DNA of 64,000 nt from Nodosilinea nodulosa PCC 7104. GTDB lineage: Bacteria > Cyanobacteriota > Cyanobacteriia > Phormidesmidales > Phormidesmidaceae. Position numbers and translations under genes: made by a program. The notes under the pieces were generated by a model. That model saw only the letters and a list, made by a program, of their open reading frames with translations. It did not search any database and was not told the DNA's origin. The number at the start of each line of letters is the position of its first letter. Position 1 is the stretch's first letter. Shown piece after piece: positions 8,657 through 17,425 of this stretch. The stretch lies in NCBI RefSeq assembly GCF_000309385.1, contig NZ_JH976537.1:2880715-2944714 (forward strand), given 5' to 3'.

Positions 8657-9082
8657 TTACGATGGGCGCCCTTCGTCTAGCCAGCGCTGCAGAATAATGG
8701 CGGCTGCTTTGCGGTCAATTAGGGCCTTCTCCCGGCTGACAGAGTGACCTGCGGTCCGCATAAGCTGCTCGGCTTCCACCGAACTGAGTCGTTCATCCAC
8801 ATAGACCACGGGTAAGCTGAGGGATTGGCTCAGTCCCTCGGCCACTTTGCGTACCTGGCGAGCCTGGGAGCCTTCTTCTCCGTCCATGGTGAGGGGCAGG
8901 CCAACAATCAGAATCTGGGCCTGCCGAGCTAGGGCAATATGCTGGATATCGGCTACTAACTCGGCAAAGGACCGACGGTGCAGCGTCGTCAGGCCAGTGG
9001 CGATCAGCCCTGTGCCGTCGCAGCCCGCTACGCCAACCCGCTTGCGACCGATATCTAATCCCAGGGCTGAAATAGATGTCAT
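8657..9082 (-). CDS. ruvX: Holliday junction resolvase-like RuvX (YqgF)
   Basis: 141 aa, the usual length. RNase H-like fold motifs: ALGLDIGRKRVGVA (first catalytic Asp), ILIVGLPLTMDGEEG, YVDERLSSVEAEQLM (Glu) and IDRKAAAIILQRWL (last Asp). The family is linked to Holliday junction resolution and, in E. coli (YqgF), to processing of the 16S rRNA 5' end; which applies in cyanobacteria is unknown. It is 27 bases downstream of the GNAT gene and 100 bases upstream of the DUF3727 gene, all on the minus strand. Confidence 0.9.
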   Translation of the reverse strand: MTSISALGLDIGRKRVGVAGCDGTGLIATGLTTLHRRSFAELVADIQHIALARQAQILIVGLPLTMDGEEGSQARQVRKVAEGLSQSLSLPVVYVDERLSSVEAEQLMRTAGHSVSREKALIDRKAAAIILQRWLDEGRPS

Positions 9083-9108
9083 AGGGCCATGGCCGTGGAG
9101 ATTAGAGG

Positions 9109-10332
9109 CTAGCGATCGCCTTCTGACTCTAGAGCTTCGAGGCTACTCCTCTGCTTTTGCGCTCGCAGAAGGGTCTGCCAATGCTCGGCGGTCCGGGTCA
9201 TTCGGCCGGGAATAGGCTTGCCCGCTGGCTGTAGGCCTGTAAAGACATCAGAAAGCTGCAATCCCTCTAGGGAGAGATGACGAGCCTCGCGTACCTTGTG
9301 CCACACCGAGCGCGACATCAGCAGCCCGTGGGACTCAGGAACGGCCTGAATCTGGGTAAAGCATTCCTCTCGCTCGGGCTGATAGTCGAGGGAGGTAAGC
9401 CTGAGAGCCTGGTCCGGAAAGGGCTGCAAAATTTTGGCCATCTGCGTCATCAGCTCTGGGTAGAGCCAGGTATAGGCTGGGTGTACCGTTAGCCCAGCCT
9501 CATGGGGCTGTTTGCCGTCGCGGGAAATTGCTAGCTTAAATTGTCCAATGGCAGCCTTGCGCTGCTGCTCAAAGACGTAGGCACCGACGGTTTCCACCTG
9601 GTTGACTAGGCGATCGGTAGTGGCGGTGGCGCTGCCCAAAAGACCCGTCTTAAAATCTTGAATCTGGTGGTCAAATACCTGCCGCACTAAGGGTGGCATG
9701 GAGGCTGTATCTAGCTGGTAGAGCAGCTGAGCATCGGCATTGCTGATGGGCAGCAGGTTAGGCAGGTCGGGTTCGCGCTGGGCTAAGGCGGTCAGCTGTT
9801 CTGGCGGCAGAGTCCAGTAGGTGACCTGGGCAAGGGGCTGAAAGCCATTAAAACGGTAGAGAGCCAGGGCTGTTTTGTAGCTGACATCCACTTCTATCAT
9901 CCAGGTTCGAGCTTCCCATACCACCTCGAAGCAGTGGCGCAGCAGCCGCGAGCCCACATCCATATAGCCACAGGTGCTTGGGGCGGCGGTGGCTGCCAGA
10001 GCGCGACGGTTGATGACCACCTGCTCGACCCGCCATGTACTGCGGGTTTGGTTGAATGGGGAGACCTGAATTAACCCCACTAGACACTTTTGGCGCTCAG
10101 CCACAAAGGTAGTTTGGGTTTGCCGCTGCATGGGGCGGGGCAGCCAGCTCAAAACCTTAAGCGGGCCGTACCACCGACGCTGGTAGTCGAGCCATGACAC
10201 CATGGCCTCGGCCGCATCGCGATCGCCACCGGCCTCAAGATCCTCCGGCTGCCACTGCTTGAGGTCATCTAAATCGCGATACTGCAGTGGCCTTACCGTC
10301 AGGGTTGGGCCGGGGGTCGTCATCGGTGCCAT
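9109..10332 (-). CDS. GNAT-family N-acetyltransferase
   Basis: 407 aa, about twice the length of a single GNAT domain. The N-terminal half (residues ~10-175) reads as a GNAT fold: TFVAERQKCLVGLIQVSP (beta 3-4), then VGSRLLRHCFEVVWEARTWMIEVDVSYKTALALYRFNGFQPL, which is the acetyl-CoA-binding and last-strand region. The C-terminal half probably holds a second, degenerate copy (AGLTVHPAYTWLYPELMTQM). The substrate is unknown. The gene begins the minus-strand ruvX block and is divergent from cruF. Confidence 0.75.
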   Translation of the reverse strand: MAPMTTPGPTLTVRPLQYRDLDDLKQWQPEDLEAGGDRDAAEAMVSWLDYQRRWYGPLKVLSWLPRPMQRQTQTTFVAERQKCLVGLIQVSPFNQTRSTWRVEQVVINRRALAATAAPSTCGYMDVGSRLLRHCFEVVWEARTWMIEVDVSYKTALALYRFNGFQPLAQVTYWTLPPEQLTALAQREPDLPNLLPISNADAQLLYQLDTASMPPLVRQVFDHQIQDFKTGLLGSATATTDRLVNQVETVGAYVFEQQRKAAIGQFKLAISRDGKQPHEAGLTVHPAYTWLYPELMTQMAKILQPFPDQALRLTSLDYQPEREECFTQIQAVPESHGLLMSRSVWHKVREARHLSLEGLQLSDVFTGLQPAGKPIPGRMTRTAEHWQTLLRAQKQRSSLEALESEGDR

Positions 10333-10614
10333 AGGATCTCAAAGATCTGACCTGTATGCCGTCATCCTAGCCGATTTTCCCAATTTTCACATCGGCTCTG
10401 TGGGGTGGCAAGGGCCTGTTTTGGGCTGGCCCCGTAGCGGAAAACTCCCCAACTCTGTTTGCGCAGTTTTAGCGAAAGACTGCTTCAAAACTGACCGTTT
10501 ACAAAACTTATGATTTAGGCGACGATTGCAACTATAGTTGTCAGACAGCGCATTGGCAGCGGGCGATTTAGGGCTGAGCTGCGTTCACCCGCCAAGCAGT
10601 ATCTAGGACTTACC
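10333..10614. other. divergent intergenic region upstream of cruF
   Basis: 282 bases between the GNAT gene (minus) and cruF (plus). It should hold both promoters, but I could not single one out. No ORF or RNA recognised. Confidence 0.4.
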
Positions 10615-11535
10615 ATGAGAAATCTTTTAGCCATTGAGCGGTTTTGCCTTTACGGTCACATCATCGCTATGGTCTTTGGCCTGGCCGGTTTGCTGTGGGT
10701 GGTGCCCCACCCTGGCATCCTAGAGTACCTGCCCGCCGGGCAAACGCTATTTCAGTGGAGCATGGCTGGCGGTGGGGTTGGCTATATTTTGTTGGGCACA
10801 GTGGCGGTAGCACTGTATGCCTATCGGACTATGGGGTTGGGCAGCCTGGTTACCTTTGCGATCGCAGCGGTCGGTATTTCCATCACCAGTGAGCTGCTGG
10901 GCACCAGCACGGGCTTCCCCTTCGGCCACTACAGCTATCTCAACGGGCTGGGCTATAAGGTGGCTGGCCTGGTGCCGTTTACTATCCCGCTCTCCTGGTT
11001 TTACCTGGGGTTGTCGTCCTTTTTGCTGGCCCGTGGTGGATTGGCGGCGGGGGGCGGTTCTGGGCGCTACGGATGGGCGCGATCGCTGGCGGCGATCCTG
11101 CTGGGCTCTGTGCTTCTCACCTCCTGGGACTTTGTGCTGGATCCAGCGATGAGCCAAACAGCGCTGCCCTTTTGGTACTGGCACCAGCCCGGCGCTTTCT
11201 TTGGCATGCCCTACCAAAACTTTGCGGGCTGGCTAGGGACGGGGGTTGTGTTCATGGGCTTGGCCCTCGGCCTTTGGAAAGCCTTTCGGTTTTCTCCCGA
11301 GCTAGACCAGACTCAGCTGACGCTTCCTTTGACGGTCTACCTGGCAAATTTTGGCTTTGCCCTGGTTATGAGCCTGGCGGCTGGTTTTTATGTGCCCATC
11401 GTGCTCGGTATTCTGACTGGGGCTTTGCCTGCGGTGCTGTGCTGGCGCGCCACCGCCCAGGAGGCTTTTGCTGATACTCCGGCTGCCTCAGCGATCGAAG
11501 CTTCGGTGGCTGCCGCCAAAGTAATTTTGAAGTAG
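10615..11535 (+). CDS. cruF: CruF carotenoid 1',2'-hydratase
   Basis: 306 aa with about eight hydrophobic helices. Conserved family blocks are ITSELLGTSTGFPFGHYSY, PFTIPLSWFYLG, SWDFVLDPAMS and PFWYWHQPGAFFGMPYQNFAGW. CruF adds water to the psi end of gamma-carotene or lycopene, giving the 1'-hydroxyl group on which the myxol glycoside is built. The adjacent cruG 57 bases downstream on the same strand strongly supports the call, because these two genes are commonly neighbours in cyanobacteria. Confidence 0.88.
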   Translation: MRNLLAIERFCLYGHIIAMVFGLAGLLWVVPHPGILEYLPAGQTLFQWSMAGGGVGYILLGTVAVALYAYRTMGLGSLVTFAIAAVGISITSELLGTSTGFPFGHYSYLNGLGYKVAGLVPFTIPLSWFYLGLSSFLLARGGLAAGGGSGRYGWARSLAAILLGSVLLTSWDFVLDPAMSQTALPFWYWHQPGAFFGMPYQNFAGWLGTGVVFMGLALGLWKAFRFSPELDQTQLTLPLTVYLANFGFALVMSLAAGFYVPIVLGILTGALPAVLCWRATAQEAFADTPAASAIEASVAAAKVILK

Positions 11536-11592
11536 ATCCAGCCCCCGCCTGCCGGTCTACTAGATTGGGTTTCCCCTTATTGAGGTGTTTTC

Positions 11593-12795
11593 TTGCCCGC
11601 TCCCGTGGCTGCCCCGTTTCCCTGGTTGAGCGTTTTGGCCGTGATGCTCTTAGCAGTGCAGGTGCCAATGCTGGCCGTACTGCTGTCGCGGCTGATCAAA
11701 GGCCCGTTTCGCCGCCCGCCCCTGGCCCCAGAACGCCCTACCCTCGATCAGCTAGGGACTGTATCGGTAGTAGTGCCCACCCTCAACGAAGCCAGTCGCC
11801 TGGGACCCTGCCTAGACGGGTTGACCCGTCAGGGCTATGAGATGCGAGAGGTGCTGGTAGTTGACAGCCGCTCGACCGACGGCACCCAGGCCATCGTTAA
11901 AAACTATCAAACTCGCGATCCCAGGCTCCGTTTACTGGAAGACAGTCCCCTTCCCCAGGGCTGGGTTGGTCGTCCCTGGGCCTTAGATTACGGCTTTCGC
12001 CATGCTGCCTCAGCCAGCACATGGATACTTGGCATTGACGCCGATACGCAGCCTCAGCCCGGCCTGGTGGCTGCCCTCGCCAAAGCAATGGAGACAGAGG
12101 GCTACGATCTAGTATCCCTGGCACCCCGATTTAGGCTTAAAGACCCCGGTGAATTTTGGCTGCAACCAGCCCTGCTGATGACGCTGATTTACCGCTTTGG
12201 CCCGGCGGGCTGCTCCAGCAATTCTTCCCAACGGGTGATGGCCAATGGTCAGTGCTTTATGGTGCGGCGATCGCTTCTAGAGCAGCTCGATGGCTATCGA
12301 GTGGCCTCTGCCTCCTTTTGTGATGACGTTACCCTGGCTCGTTTTGCCGCTGCCCAGGGCGCCCAGGTCGGGTTTTGGGATGGCAGCCGCCTGTTAAAGG
12401 TGCGGATGTATGAAGGTATGGCCGAAACCTGGCGCGAATGGGGCCGCTCCCTCGACCTCAAAGATGCCGCCCCTGCGCCTCAGCTGTGGTGGGACCTGGC
12501 ATTTTTGGTGCTGCTCCAGGGATTGCCCTGGGTGCTGGTACCAGGTCTCTGGCTCCACCAGCAGGGTCGGCCCGAAAGCTGGTCACTATTTTTGCAGCTG
12601 CTCTGGGGCGTCAACCTTGGCCTATTGGCCGTGCGAGTGGGCATGCAGGCGGCGGTGGCTTCGGCCTACGACCTGAAAGAATCAGGGGCCTGGGCATTTT
12701 GGCTGTCACCCCTTGCCGATCTGGCGGCGGTGGTGCGGATTGGCCTTTCTTCTCTGCGGCGACCTACCCAGTGGCGAGGCCGACAATACCTATAA
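11593..12795 (+). CDS. cruG: CruG-type 2'-O-glycosyltransferase
   Basis: 400 aa. An N-terminal hydrophobic segment (residues ~8-30) is followed by a GT2 domain with SVVVPTLNEASRLGPCL, DSRSTDGTQ, WILGIDADTQPQP (DxD-like metal site) and ASFCDDVTLARFAAAQGA. Two or three C-terminal membrane helices lie at ~300-395. CruG attaches the sugar to the 2'-hydroxyl of myxol in the last step of myxoxanthophyll synthesis. The TTG at 11593 is preceded by GAGG and is taken as the start; GTG at 11605 is an alternative. Its last six bases overlap the 3' end of the convergent CYTH gene. Confidence 0.85.
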   Translation: MPAPVAAPFPWLSVLAVMLLAVQVPMLAVLLSRLIKGPFRRPPLAPERPTLDQLGTVSVVVPTLNEASRLGPCLDGLTRQGYEMREVLVVDSRSTDGTQAIVKNYQTRDPRLRLLEDSPLPQGWVGRPWALDYGFRHAASASTWILGIDADTQPQPGLVAALAKAMETEGYDLVSLAPRFRLKDPGEFWLQPALLMTLIYRFGPAGCSSNSSQRVMANGQCFMVRRSLLEQLDGYRVASASFCDDVTLARFAAAQGAQVGFWDGSRLLKVRMYEGMAETWREWGRSLDLKDAAPAPQLWWDLAFLVLLQGLPWVLVPGLWLHQQGRPESWSLFLQLLWGVNLGLLAVRVGMQAAVASAYDLKESGAWAFWLSPLADLAAVVRIGLSSLRRPTQWRGRQYL

Positions 12796-13260
12796 TTTCC
12801 AGGTGGCGAAGGGATGGCGGGCCAGGCTGGAGTTCTGATAGCGAGGGTCGTAGGTGACCTCCAGGCCAATCCACTCTGGTAGATCTACCGCTTGGTCTGG
12901 GCGAGTTAGCTCGACCTCAGCCACGATCAGTCCCGCGTTGTCGCCCCAAAATTCGTCTATTTCCCAAACCATGTTTTCTATGGGTAGACGGTAGCGGGTT
13001 TTTTCAATCAGGGGAGGGGTGCAAAGGGTCTCTAGAATGGCCTGGGCATCGTCCACAGGAATAGGGTACTCAAACTCAGGCCGTACCAGGCCGACGGCAG
13101 GGCCTTTCAAGGTGAGGTAAGCCCGATCGCCTGCGCGCCGCACTCTAACCGTGCGGGCATCCTGGGTTGGAATGTAGCCCTGGCATATCACCTCTCCCTG
13201 GGCGAGGCTGCGCCAGCCGTCGCCCACCACCAAAAATTTTCGCTCAATTTCTTGGCCCAT
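12790..13260 (-). CDS. CYTH-domain protein
   Basis: 156 aa and a complete single CYTH domain. It has the signature EIERKFLV at residue 4, then GYIPTQDARTVRVRRAGDRAYLTLKG, FEYPIP, EKTRYRLP, WEIDEFWGDNAGLIVAEVEL and HPFATWKL. CYTH proteins bind triphosphates and divalent metals in a tunnel; bacterial members are usually inorganic triphosphatases, and some are class IV adenylate cyclases. The substrate cannot be told from sequence. It starts 9 bases downstream of the solanesyl-diphosphate synthase stop, so the two are probably one transcript. Confidence 0.88.
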   Translation of the reverse strand: MGQEIERKFLVVGDGWRSLAQGEVICQGYIPTQDARTVRVRRAGDRAYLTLKGPAVGLVRPEFEYPIPVDDAQAILETLCTPPLIEKTRYRLPIENMVWEIDEFWGDNAGLIVAEVELTRPDQAVDLPEWIGLEVTYDPRYQNSSLARHPFATWKL

Positions 13261-13269
13261 GGGTGTGCC

Positions 13270-14241
13270 CTAGGCAATGCGCCGAAGTACATAGCTGGTC
13301 AGATCCTGAAGCGCCTGGCGGGCGGAGGAGGTCGGCAGGTGCTCTAGACAGCTAGCCGCCTGACGGGCGTGGTGGGCGGCTAAATCGCGCGATCGCGCAA
13401 TGCCGCTGCTGCAATGTATTAGCTCAATCGCCTGGCTGAAGTCGTCGGCCTCAGAGAACTCCCGCTCGATTAGCGTCGTGAGGAAGGGGTGCTCGCCCAT
13501 GGCATAGAGTACCGGGGCCGTCAGGTTACCGCTCTTGAGGTCGGAACAGGCAGGCTTGCCCAGCACCTCATCGGAGCTGGTAAAGTCGAGAATATCATCG
13601 ACGATTTGAAAGGCTAGCCCCAGGTGGCGACCATAGTTGTAGAGTTGCTCAACCACGGCTTCCGAAGATTCGCTAAGCACCCCCGCCGCTTTAGAGCTGT
13701 TGGCCATTAGGGAGGCCGTTTTGAAGTAGCTTTTGTCCAGGTATGCCTCAATGGAAAGGCTGGTGTCGAAGCGGTTTAGTCCCTGCTGAATTTCGCCCTC
13801 CGCCAGGTCCATGATCACCTGGGAAAGCAGCTTGACAACCCGCAGGTTGTCGAGATTGGCCAGATACCACGAGGCCTGAGCGAACAGAAAGTCGCCGGCC
13901 AGCACAGCAATGCGGTTGCCGAAACTGCTGTGTACGGTGGGCACTCCCCGCCGCAGACTGGCTTCATCGACCACGTCGTCGTGGACCAGGCTGGCCGTGT
14001 GAATCATTTCGGTGATCTCCGCCAGGCGGCGATGCTTAGCCGTAATGTCCTGTCCCAGCAGGGTGGCCCTGGAGAGCAGCAGCACAATAGCCGGGCGCAA
14101 CCGCTTGCCCCCGGCACCAAATAGATGTTCGGCCGCCGCCGACAGAATGGGATGCCGGGCCCCGACTAATCCCTTGAGATTTTGGGTCATCAGGTCAAGG
14201 TCGGACTCAACCGGTGCGAAAAGAGAAGTTACTGAAGTCAT
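13270..14241 (-). CDS. sds: solanesyl diphosphate synthase (polyprenyl synthetase)
   Basis: 323 aa from the ATG at 14241 (MTSVTSLFAP); an in-frame TTG four codons upstream is less likely. Family motifs: GGKRLRP, the first Asp-rich motif in LVHDDVVDEASLRRG, the chain-length-region residues before it, GEIQQG, the KT in YFKTASL, and the second Asp-rich motif LAFQIVDDILDF. The DDxxD form and Ala/Ser residues upstream fit long-chain synthases making the C45 side chain of plastoquinone. The enzyme condenses isopentenyl diphosphate onto allylic substrates in the cytosol. Confidence 0.88.
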   Translation of the reverse strand: MTSVTSLFAPVESDLDLMTQNLKGLVGARHPILSAAAEHLFGAGGKRLRPAIVLLLSRATLLGQDITAKHRRLAEITEMIHTASLVHDDVVDEASLRRGVPTVHSSFGNRIAVLAGDFLFAQASWYLANLDNLRVVKLLSQVIMDLAEGEIQQGLNRFDTSLSIEAYLDKSYFKTASLMANSSKAAGVLSESSEAVVEQLYNYGRHLGLAFQIVDDILDFTSSDEVLGKPACSDLKSGNLTAPVLYAMGEHPFLTTLIEREFSEADDFSQAIELIHCSSGIARSRDLAAHHARQAASCLEHLPTSSARQALQDLTSYVLRRIA

Positions 14242-14829
14242 GGACCCCGGCAAGAGCGGTAAAGTTACGAATTTTTACATATTCTATCGTCATTCTAAGA
14301 CAACCCCAGGGGGAGTATCGATAAAAGCGATCGCGCTTCTCTGGTTTTCGGCCCTAAACCCATGCCCCAGGGTAGTTCTGCCCCAGAGCCAGAATTCTTT
14401 CGTTAGTTGTATTGTGGCGGTTGATACCGCGATCGCAACGCTGAACAGGGTGGGCGAGCATCGATCCCTGGAAATAGCCAAAATTTATGCTTCCCTTAGG
14501 CTGAAATTGGCCTCACGGCTGGGGAATCCCGTGATACACTTAAATTAAGAATTTCTCAAGATAACAGGCAAAACTAGCAGGCTACTTAGTCAGGTTTTTG
14601 CTTGTTTGCTAGTTGAGTAGATCGCGGCGCCAAATGGTTTTTCCATTTGTTTGCTGTGCGCCCGGTGATTTGTATCTGTTTTAGGGTGTGAAATCTCACC
14701 CTCGCTTTTCAGCAGGCAGGCTTCCTTCTCCAGAGAAGGTCTCCATTTTTTGCATCCTTTAGGCTGCTCCTGAGCCCCGCCTGCGCGGCGCAAGGCACTA
14801 GCTTTATTTCTCACTTACCTCCCCAGATC
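14242..14829. other. intergenic region with a hairpin-rich leader
   Basis: The left half (14242-14540) holds no recognised gene. The right half contains several hairpins in a row: ACTAGCA/TGCTAGT around 14572-14613, AGGGTG/CACCCT around 14683-14704, CCTTCTC/GAGAAGG at about 14731-14748 followed within a few bases by a T6 run, and a GC-rich hairpin near 14775-14795. They precede the small membrane ORF at 14830. This could be a structured 5' leader, or a small RNA with a weak terminator. I match it to no known riboswitch. Confidence 0.35.
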
Positions 14830-14949
14830 ATGACCTACGCTTCCTCTTTATGGATTATTCCTCTATTAGCGATTGCCTACCTACTAGTTGTGTACGGGGT
14901 GCTGGTGTTGGCTAAGCGAGCGAGCAGTTCGCGCCGCACCGAAGGCTAA
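14830..14949 (+). CDS. 39-aa single-span membrane protein, unidentified
   Basis: Reads MTYASSLWIIPLLAIAYLLV onward, with one hydrophobic helix (residues ~7-28) and a basic, Ser/Arg-rich C-terminus (KRASSSRRTEG). The size and topology are like small photosystem, cytochrome b6f or NDH-1 subunits, but it does not match the psb, psa, pet or ndh small subunits I can recall. There is no clear ribosome binding site. It stands alone, after a hairpin-rich leader, and could equally be a chance ORF. Confidence 0.4.
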   Translation: MTYASSLWIIPLLAIAYLLVVYGVLVLAKRASSSRRTEG

Positions 14950-15030
14950 ACGCGGCTCGTTTAAAGATACATCAGGAGAATTTTCTCCTAGGACTGCCCT
15001 ATGGCGAAGCCCCAGGGCGCGTCATAATAA

Positions 15031-15253
15031 GTTCTGGCTAAAATCCTGATTCCACCAGCACTGCCACGCCCGACCCCAAAAAACAGGCTAGGGGCTGTAA
15101 TTGCTGATGCTCGGGCCATCGGCACCTAATTGATAACAGCCGCTGGCACCCGAAGGCTAAAATATGCCGACTATTCCTGCTCGCCTGGCTCCCTAGCTCC
15201 CCTGCTCCCTCGCGATTGGCAATAGTCGCAAAACTTGTACCGCAGTCTACTAG
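15031..15253 (-). repeat. repeat family A, copy 2 (intact)
   Basis: 223 bases which, read on the minus strand, run from TAGTAGACTGCGGTACAAG to GGATTTTAGCCAGAAC. They match the two halves at 2742-2803 and 4527-4690. Here AGGG and AGCC are contiguous, so this is the empty-site version that shows where family B entered copy 1. No coding capacity. Confidence 0.8.
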
Positions 15254-15380
15254 TACTTGACCAAGCTAGTTGTGACAGGGAGCAATGGCATGGGGTATAC
15301 GGTTCACGGCTTACCTTAAACCGTATACCGTGAACCGTATACCCCCCTTACCTATATCTTTGGCTTGGCAGTCTACTAGT
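15242..15380. repeat. direct repeats flanking a perfect 18-bp inverted repeat
   Basis: GCAGTCTACTAGT occurs at 15242-15254 and again at 15368-15380. Between them, GGGGTATACGGTTCACGG (15292-15309) and its exact reverse complement (15328-15345) enclose an 18-base loop that contains another CCGTATACC. The 13-mer is the terminus of repeat family A. The unit therefore looks like a small non-autonomous element or a second family A end. Confidence 0.7.
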
Positions 15381-15904
15381 CTGTTGCTTAGATCACAGAT
15401 CACGGCTACTGGGGACTACCGCTCCGGTGGGCAGTGCTGGCTATAGCTTGGCAAGGTTTGCTGCTTTGGGAGCGATCGCCCGCCCGCCGCCAGCAAATCA
15501 CAGCAGCCCAAGCCCGGCCCCAGATGAGGCCGCCAAGGTTTGCCACAAGGGGCTTGTAGTATGCAGCCAAACTTGCCATAGGGCTGCCATATCGCCGACA
15601 CACCCCTGTTATATGACCTGGGTAATCTGGCACATAGGCATTTTAGTCCTGCTGCCCTAGGCGAGTGGTGCGATCGCCCGTCAGGCCCAGCAGGTTCGGT
15701 TTTCCCAGGGGGTAAGCCCCATTGGAGCGAGGGTTTAAATCCCTCACTATATAGATGTCGCAGCTGACATCACTGCTGGGTCTACTCCCCCTAGAACTGA
15801 AGCATCTGATGCAGACCAGGATGTAGGAGTTAGTTACTCTGAGGTATGGAAACAAAGTCGTGTCCCTAGTCGTCAAACAGGCAACTACACTTGTAGCACT
15901 TTAC
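15381..15904. other. gene-poor stretch
   Basis: No ORF with coding character was seen. GAGGG-TTTAAAT-CCCTC at about 15728-15744 imitates a tRNA T-arm, but no acceptor or anticodon arms fit around it. Confidence 0.4.
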
Positions 15905-16080
15905 GCAACCAGAAAGTTGTTATATTCTGGAGGAGTGAACTCGTAATGCCTTCAAGTTCTAGTTTGGAGTTCACCCCAAGGGGTCTTTGCGGTGGTGGTT
16001 CAGCGCTGTCATTTCAGGTACCATCGCCCATCTAACTAAACGAACTACTGGCTTTTGGTGATCCCGCATTGCGAGTGATT
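15905..16080 (+). ncRNA. possible small RNA or leader upstream of the sigma factor
   Basis: TTTACG and TATATT (about 15901-15932) resemble -35 and -10 boxes with a short 15-base spacing. Just downstream, GTGAACTC pairs with GAGTTCAC across a ~24-base loop (about 15946-15985), followed by CCCCAAGGGG. The segment has no coding potential. It may be an independent RNA or the long 5' leader of the sigma gene 270 bases further on. No Rfam family is recognised by eye. Confidence 0.25.
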
Positions 16081-16350
16081 AATTTAATCCTGATCTTTAA
16101 GGGTCAGCTCAGGAAATTGTAGGACGCTAGGTTTAGGGGTGGGTTGGGCACAGGTGACAGGCGCAGCAGGCGCAGCCTTAAACCCCGCAGAATGCGAAGA
16201 ACTGGTTCAGCTCTGCCGACTCGGGCGATCGCGAGCCATTGGACAGGAGATTTATTAGGTCATTTTAGGTCATTGATACTTTGATTTCTCGGATTTCAGG
16301 TTTTTGGGTTTCAGCGTTTGTCGCATCGTCAGTGGAGGAAAGGTTAATTC

Positions 16351-17334
16351 ATGGCTAAAACAAAAACCCGCACATTAAAGAGCAAGCCCCTCTACAGTGC
16401 CGATGCTGTAAGAACCTACCTCCATGAGATTGGTCGGGTGCCCCTGCTGACCCACGAAGAAGAAATTATTTTTGGCAAGCAGGTGCAGGCCTACATGGCG
16501 CTGCTAGAGCGTAAAGAGGCTTTAACTGAGTCCCTGGGGCACGAACCAACTCCGGCGCAGTGGGCAGAGGCCGCCGAGCTGAGCGAAGAGAAGCTCAATC
16601 ACACTGTGCGCCAGGGCGAACGGGCTAAGCGCAAGATGATCGAGGCCAATCTGCGGCTGGTGGTTGCGATCGCCAAGAAGTACCAAAAGCGCAACCTGGA
16701 GTTTCTCGATCTGATTCAAGAGGGCACCTTAGGCCTTGAGCGCGGCGTGGAGAAGTTTGATCCCACCAAGGGGTATAAGTTTTCAACCTACGCCTACTGG
16801 TGGATTCGCCAGGCTATTACTCGCGCCATCGCTCAGCAGGCTCGGACCATTCGTCTGCCCATTCACATCACCGAGAAGCTGAACAAAATTAAGCGGGTAC
16901 AGCGAGAGCTGTCTCAGCAGCTAGGCCGCAGCCCCAACGCCAATGAAATCGGCGAAGCTCTAGAGTTAGAACCCAAGCAGATCCGGGAGTTTTTGGTGCT
17001 GGCACGGCAGCCGATTTCCCTGGATGTGCGCATTGGCGACAACCAGGACACCGAGCTGCAAGAACTGCTTGAGGATGACGGCATTTCGCCTGAAACCTTT
17101 ACCGCCCAGGAGTCGCTCAAGCAGGATATTCGCAATCTGCTGTCTGAGCTCACTCCCCAGCAAAAAGAGGTGATTACCCTCCGCTACGGTCTAGAGGACG
17201 GCAATGAGCTGTCGCTGGCTAAAGTGGGCAATCGCATGAACATCAGCCGGGAGCGGGTGCGTCAGCTAGAGCAGCAGGCCCTCAAGCACCTGCGCCGCCG
17301 CAAGTCCACCATGCATGGCTACATCGCCAGCTAG
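16351..17334 (+). CDS. group 2 RNA polymerase sigma factor (RpoD/SigA family)
   Basis: 327 aa. It has region 1.2 ([17 protein letters not shown]), region 2 ([54 protein letters not shown]), region 3 ([14 protein letters not shown]) and region 4 ([30 protein letters not shown]). The long acidic region 1.1 of a primary sigma factor is missing, which puts it in the non-essential group 2 that cyanobacteria use for carbon, nitrogen, light and stress responses. Which Sig letter cannot be decided. It stands alone behind a long non-coding region, so control by a long leader is possible. Confidence 0.9.
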   Translation: MAKTKTRTLKSKPLYSADAVRTYLHEIGRVPLLTHEEEIIFGKQVQAYMALLERKEALTESLGHEPTPAQWAEAAELSEEKLNHTVRQGERAKRKMIEANLRLVVAIAKKYQKRNLEFLDLIQEGTLGLERGVEKFDPTKGYKFSTYAYWWIRQAITRAIAQQARTIRLPIHITEKLNKIKRVQRELSQQLGRSPNANEIGEALELEPKQIREFLVLARQPISLDVRIGDNQDTELQELLEDDGISPETFTAQESLKQDIRNLLSELTPQQKEVITLRYGLEDGNELSLAKVGNRMNISRERVRQLEQQALKHLRRRKSTMHGYIAS

Positions 17335-17361
17335 GGTCTTTTGACACTGAGGCAATAGTTT

Positions 17362-17425
17362 AGGGGTAAAGGTTGAGGTTTAAGGTCAAGTTCAGGCCTT
17401 TGCCTGCTGGCCTTTACCCCTTTTA
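17362..17425 (+). terminator. terminator-like hairpin after the sigma gene
   Basis: AGGGGTAAAGG (17362-17372) pairs with CCTTTACCCCT (17411-17421), followed by TTTTAG. The 38-base loop is long. It lies between the convergent sigma and diguanylate cyclase genes and overlaps the stop of the latter. Confidence 0.45.

Noticed and set aside
15728..15750. tRNA or tmRNA 3' end (GAGGG-TTTAAAT-CCCTC T-arm-like hairpin)
   Set aside because: No matching acceptor stem, D-arm or anticodon arm within the required distance on either side.
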